Origin: Chloroflexota bacterium | GTDB lineage: Bacteria > Chloroflexota > Limnocylindria > Limnocylindrales > CSP1-4 | NCBI GenBank assembly: GCA_021785115.1 | Contig: JAJYGO010000484.1 | Location: 1-7,175 of the forward strand | Reading direction: 5' to 3' | DNA length: 7,175 bases | Shown: one piece after another, positions 4,933 through 7,175 of the stretch | Layout: every line of letters starts with the position of its first letter | Position numbering within the stretch: position 1 is the stretch's first letter | The notes under the pieces: model-generated | The model's input: only the letters and a program-made list of their open reading frames with translations | Databases searched by the model: none | Told to the model about the DNA's origin: nothing | Translations under genes and position numbers: made by a program

Positions 4933-5373
4933 TCAGGACCAGCCCAGCTGGAGCTTCGCGAAGTCGCTCATCCGGTCCGGTTCCCAGGCCGGCTCCCACA
5001 CAGTTTCGACGCGGATCCGGCCGGGATCGACGCCGGGAATGAGCGCGATCGCGCGTCCGACCGCGTCCGGGAGGCTGTCGCTCATCGGACAGCCCGGCGT
5101 CGTCAGCGTCATGCGGATCCCGACCGCTCCGTCCTCGACCGTGAGCTCGTAGATCAGCCCGAGGTTCACGACGTCGATGCCGATCTCCGGGTCGTACACC
5201 TGCGCGAGCCGGTCCCATGCCTGTCGCGCAATCGCCTGGTCCGATGCGCGGTCGCGGTCCCTTGCTCCCACGCCATGCGGGCCGCCCGCGGTCGCGTCCA
5301 CTTCCGACGCGTCGGCCTCATGCGCCGGGATCGGCGTGGCGTCCGTCGCCGGGCCGCGTTCGTCGGTGCTCAT
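4933..5373 (-). CDS. DUF59/MIP18-family metal-sulfur cluster protein (SufT/PaaD-like)
   Basis: A 146-residue protein. Residues 1-45 are a low-complexity acidic tail. The MIP18/DUF59 domain starts at about 49 (AWDRLAQV). It shows the signature YDPEIGIDVVNLGLIYEL (60-77) and the strand IRMTLTTPGCPMSDSL with the conserved T-P-x-C-P cysteine (C95). It ends with the family's VETVWEPAWEPDRMSD segment and a C-terminal LGW. Family members help insert Fe-S clusters into target proteins. Here the likely clients are the ferredoxin or unseen reductases; this is inference. I place the start at 5373, because its ATG overlaps the upstream stop as ATGA and AAGGAGGG (5380-5387) lies 6 bases upstream. An open frame extends to 5529 but is Arg-rich and overlaps the membrane protein. 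The N-terminal tail is longer than in typical roughly 100-residue members. Confidence 0.88.
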   Translation of the reverse strand: MSTDERGPATDATPIPAHEADASEVDATAGGPHGVGARDRDRASDQAIARQAWDRLAQVYDPEIGIDVVNLGLIYELTVEDGAVGIRMTLTTPGCPMSDSLPDAVGRAIALIPGVDPGRIRVETVWEPAWEPDRMSDFAKLQLGWS

Positions 5374-6674
5374 GCGATTCCCTCCTTGGACAGCGAGGTG
5401 GGCGAAGGCTTGACGAGCAGCGGGATGGCGAGGCGCAGCACCGTCAGGGCGTACACCGTCGCGCCGGCGAGGTAGCTCAGGCCGGCGAGCTGGACGACGG
5501 GCGCATCGCCTGCGAGCAGCCCGAGACATACGCCGACCAGCCCGGCGAGCAGGAAGCCGAACGACACCCGGGCCATGCCGGCGTCGAGCAGGTCTCCCAC
5601 GCGGGGCACTGGACGGCTGCCGGCCACTTCGCTATAGGTGTGGAGCCAGGAGAGGAACGGCACGATCTTGTAGGAGTTCCCGACGATCGAGAACCCGAGC
5701 CATCCGGCGAGCGCGAGCCACCCGTACGCGACCACCCAGGACCTCGATGGTGCGTGTCCCGTCGCGATCACGAGGCCGAGCGCGACGGCGCCCAGCAGGG
5801 ACCCGAAGCCGACGAAGAGGTGCCACTGCTCGACGGACAGCGGGCGCCGGCGGCGGCGCCGAAGCAGCCGTGCCATGTCCAGCACGAACAGGACCGCCGA
5901 GAGTCCGAGGATGGCGGCGAACGCCGCGACCGCCGGGCCCGCGGGGACGAAGATCAGCGAGAGAGCCAACCCTGCGAGGCCGACGTTCCAGAGCGCGAGG
6001 TTGGCCATCGCGAGCCGGTGGTCGTGCCCGTGCGCGATGGCGAACATCGCGATCAGCTTGTACGAGACGCCCATGAGGGTCAGGCTCAGCCAGCCGGCCA
6101 GGCCGAGATGGACGTGCGCGGCGAGCATCGGGTCGCTCACGTCGAACCAGCCGAAGAGCCAGTCCAGCGCGTACACGAGGCCGAAGCCGATCGTCCCGAG
6201 CAGCCACAGCAGCCCGGCCAGGACGTACCAGGCCATCGGGTGCCAGTCGCGAACGCTCCGGTAGCTGCGGAGCATCGCGCTTGCGAAATGCGCGATGCCC
6301 CCGACCGCCAGCGACCCGAAGACGGCGACCCCGGGTGTCCAGTCGGCGTAGAAGCTCGGTGCGAAGCCCACGACGGCCACGAGGTACAGCCAGAAGTTCC
6401 ATCGCGCGAGCCTCTCGCTCGACGGTCGGGCCCCGAGCGCGACGGGGAACAGCTGGTACAGCGCCCCCATGATCGTCATCGTGATCCAGCCGAGGACCGC
6501 GACGTGGGCCAGCGCGAAGACGTGCGGGTCGTCGTTCGTGCGGACGAGGGTCGGCGCGAGGAACGGCACGCCGAGCGCGAAGACCACGAACGCGGCGACG
6601 CCGGCCACGAGGTAGCGCATGGCGACGTCGGGGGCGGGAGCGCTCCTGCTGCCCGAGCGCACGGCGGCTGTCAT
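5370..6674 (-). CDS. Heme-copper oxidase subunit I-like 12-helix membrane protein
   Basis: A 434-residue polytopic membrane protein with about 12 hydrophobic segments (roughly 21-43, 52-79, 92-110, 115-135, 145-170, 185-213, 224-244, 247-269, 283-305, 312-340, 368-388, 394-418). A basic loop, RLLRRRRRRPLS, lies at 269-280. Three segments share the pattern GW-x(5)-[MV]G-x(2)-Y-[QK]-[LI]: 62-75, 194-207 and 324-337. They are about 131 residues apart, so the protein is built as 3 x 4 helices, the pseudo-threefold plan of heme-copper oxidase subunit I. His residues are H57 in the first copy, H187 and H189 in the second and none in the third. The double-His and H-x-H motifs of active oxidases and NO reductases are not evident, so O2 or NO reduction is doubtful; heme binding, NO sensing or a structural role is possible. 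I use the ATG at 6674; an internal Met (6620) also lacks a Shine-Dalgarno. It is coupled by ATGA to DUF59 and lies downstream of narK. Confidence 0.78.
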   Translation of the reverse strand: MTAAVRSGSRSAPAPDVAMRYLVAGVAAFVVFALGVPFLAPTLVRTNDDPHVFALAHVAVLGWITMTIMGALYQLFPVALGARPSSERLARWNFWLYLVAVVGFAPSFYADWTPGVAVFGSLAVGGIAHFASAMLRSYRSVRDWHPMAWYVLAGLLWLLGTIGFGLVYALDWLFGWFDVSDPMLAAHVHLGLAGWLSLTLMGVSYKLIAMFAIAHGHDHRLAMANLALWNVGLAGLALSLIFVPAGPAVAAFAAILGLSAVLFVLDMARLLRRRRRRPLSVEQWHLFVGFGSLLGAVALGLVIATGHAPSRSWVVAYGWLALAGWLGFSIVGNSYKIVPFLSWLHTYSEVAGSRPVPRVGDLLDAGMARVSFGFLLAGLVGVCLGLLAGDAPVVQLAGLSYLAGATVYALTVLRLAIPLLVKPSPTSLSKEGIA

Positions 6675-6779
6675 CGATCCGGTGTCGTCGGCATGTTGTG
6701 ATGATGAATATAGTCGAAACCGGTGGCGGTGCGGCGGACCGCAGGTGCCGATGCGGGTCCCGCGCGCGCCCTGCCGACC
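6675..6779 (-). promoter_or_regulatory. Gap between narK and the oxidase-like gene, with AT island
   Basis: These 105 bases separate two same-strand genes. They contain the only distinct AT-rich island of the right part (6701-6719). On the minus strand it offers TATATT (6707-6712) as a possible -10 box about 32 bases before the ATG at 6674. No -35 hexamer is seen 16-18 bases upstream, which would suit an activator-dependent promoter. A TGTGA half-site (6697-6701, plus strand) overlaps the predicted start region but has no proper partner. A separate promoter for the oxidase-like gene is plausible but unproven. Confidence 0.35.
6736..6760 (-). terminator. Possible hairpin after narK
   Basis: GGACC+GCA (6736-6743) pairs with TGC+GGTCC (6752-6754, 6756-6760), with one bulged G and an 8-base loop. 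It begins about 20 bases downstream of the narK stop on the minus strand. No T-run follows. It could be partial termination or an RNA-processing site that uncouples narK from the genes after it. Confidence 0.35.
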
Positions 6780-7175
6780 TCAGGCGGAGGGGACCATCGG
6801 CTGACCGAACGAGGCGCCGGAAGCTGCCGTCGTCGACTGCAGGTTCGTGCTCCAGCGGCCGAGCCACCGGACGATGGGGAACGCGAGCACGATGAGGGCG
6901 GCGAACGGCAGGAACCCGCGCGCATACGCCTCAGGCCCGCCGGCGAGGCTCGTGCCGACGCCCATCAGGGGCGGGATCACGAAGCCGCCGAGCGCACCGA
7001 GGCCGCCGACCCAGCCTGACGCGCCGCCGACCGCGCCGGGCACGTAGGACGGCAGGAGCTTGAAGACGATCGCGTTCTGCAGTCCCATCCCGAGCGCGAC
7101 CGCGATCGTGGCGCCCAGCGAGAGCCAGAACGAGCCCGAGAACGCGAGCACGAGCGTGCCGGCGAGCATCAGCAC
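6780..7175 (-). CDS. narK: NarK-type nitrate/nitrite transporter (MFS), C-terminal part
   Basis: Only the last roughly 131 codons are in the window; the gene enters from the right edge, so its start is not visible. The protein is hydrophobic, with about four membrane segments. It contains the second nitrate signature of the NarK/NNP group of the major facilitator superfamily: GMGLQNAIVFKLLPSYVP (about 30-47 of the visible part), followed by Gly-rich GAVGGASGWVGGLGALGGF and the ending IPP. In this family the two Gly-rich nitrate-signature segments line the substrate path in the inner membrane. The last 20 residues are a polar cytoplasmic tail. Nitrate/nitrite exchange or nitrate uptake for respiration is the usual role, and the neighbouring redox genes favour respiration. 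Whether it is NarK1- or NarK2-like cannot be told from this fragment. Confidence 0.82.
   Translation of the reverse strand: MLMLAGTLVLAFSGSFWLSLGATIAVALGMGLQNAIVFKLLPSYVPGAVGGASGWVGGLGALGGFVIPPLMGVGTSLAGGPEAYARGFLPFAALIVLAFPIVRWLGRWSTNLQSTTAASGASFGQPMVPSA

Noticed and set aside
5374..5529. Upstream start for the DUF59 gene
   Set aside because: The extra 52 residues are Arg/Pro-rich and lie inside the membrane-protein gene. The ATG at 5373 has AAGGAGGG and an ATGA overlap.
5217..6701. Long open frame (494 codons) on the plus strand, antisense to the oxidase-like gene
   Set aside because: The product is rich in Arg, Glu, Pro and Gln with no domain, while the minus strand gives a coherent 12-helix membrane protein. 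It is a GC-driven shadow.
6697..6712. Fnr/Crp box upstream of the oxidase-like gene
   Set aside because: Only a TGTGA half-site is present. Neither TTGAT-N4-ATCAA nor TGTGA-N6-TCACA can be completed, so it is not called as an operator.

Overview
The window is very GC-rich with strong G/C preference at third codon positions. It carries a denitrification or nitrosative-stress type gene neighbourhood. Low-complexity Ala/Pro/Ser/Thr linkers, a DUF4232-like lipoprotein and the DUF59/DUF2249/oxidase-like set suggest a high-GC Chloroflexota (Limnocylindria- or Thermomicrobia-like) or, less likely, an Actinomycetota. This is inference from style and gene content; no rRNA or marker gene is present.

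Left part (1-2072). A decayed inositol-monophosphatase/HisN-like fragment (about 126-362) is followed by a secreted lipoprotein (420-1025, +). Convergent to it is a small helical protein of unknown function (1116-1427, -), with a tight hairpin between them. A 645-base stretch without a recognisable gene (1428-2072) follows. It holds a 36-bp-period direct repeat, a strong intrinsic terminator (1890-1919), a short hairpin and a small direct repeat.

Central part (2073-4462). A hemerythrin-type protein with a His-rich repeated N-terminus (2073-2618, -) is divergent from a rightward operon. The operon encodes an unusual regulator that fuses an ArsR-type winged helix to a complete Crp/Fnr protein (2819-3829), a 2x[4Fe-4S] ferredoxin (3912-4187) and a DUF2249 protein (4184-4462, ATGA overlap with the ferredoxin).

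Right part (4692-7175). A leftward gene set runs narK-type nitrate/nitrite transporter (3' part only), a 12-helix heme-copper-oxidase-I-like membrane protein with a visible threefold internal repeat, a DUF59/MIP18 (SufT/PaaD-like) protein coupled by an ATGA overlap, and a second, shorter DUF2249 protein. The two DUF2249 genes end tail to tail, separated by two GC-rich hairpins that probably terminate both operons.

Working model (inference): NarK moves nitrate/nitrite. The oxidase-like protein, hemerythrin, ferredoxin and the DUF2249 and DUF59 proteins form a redox, NO-handling or Fe-S-repair module. The ArsR-Crp fusion controls the module in response to anoxia or NO. No nitrate, nitrite or NO reductase catalytic subunit is visible in the window, so the function rests on context.
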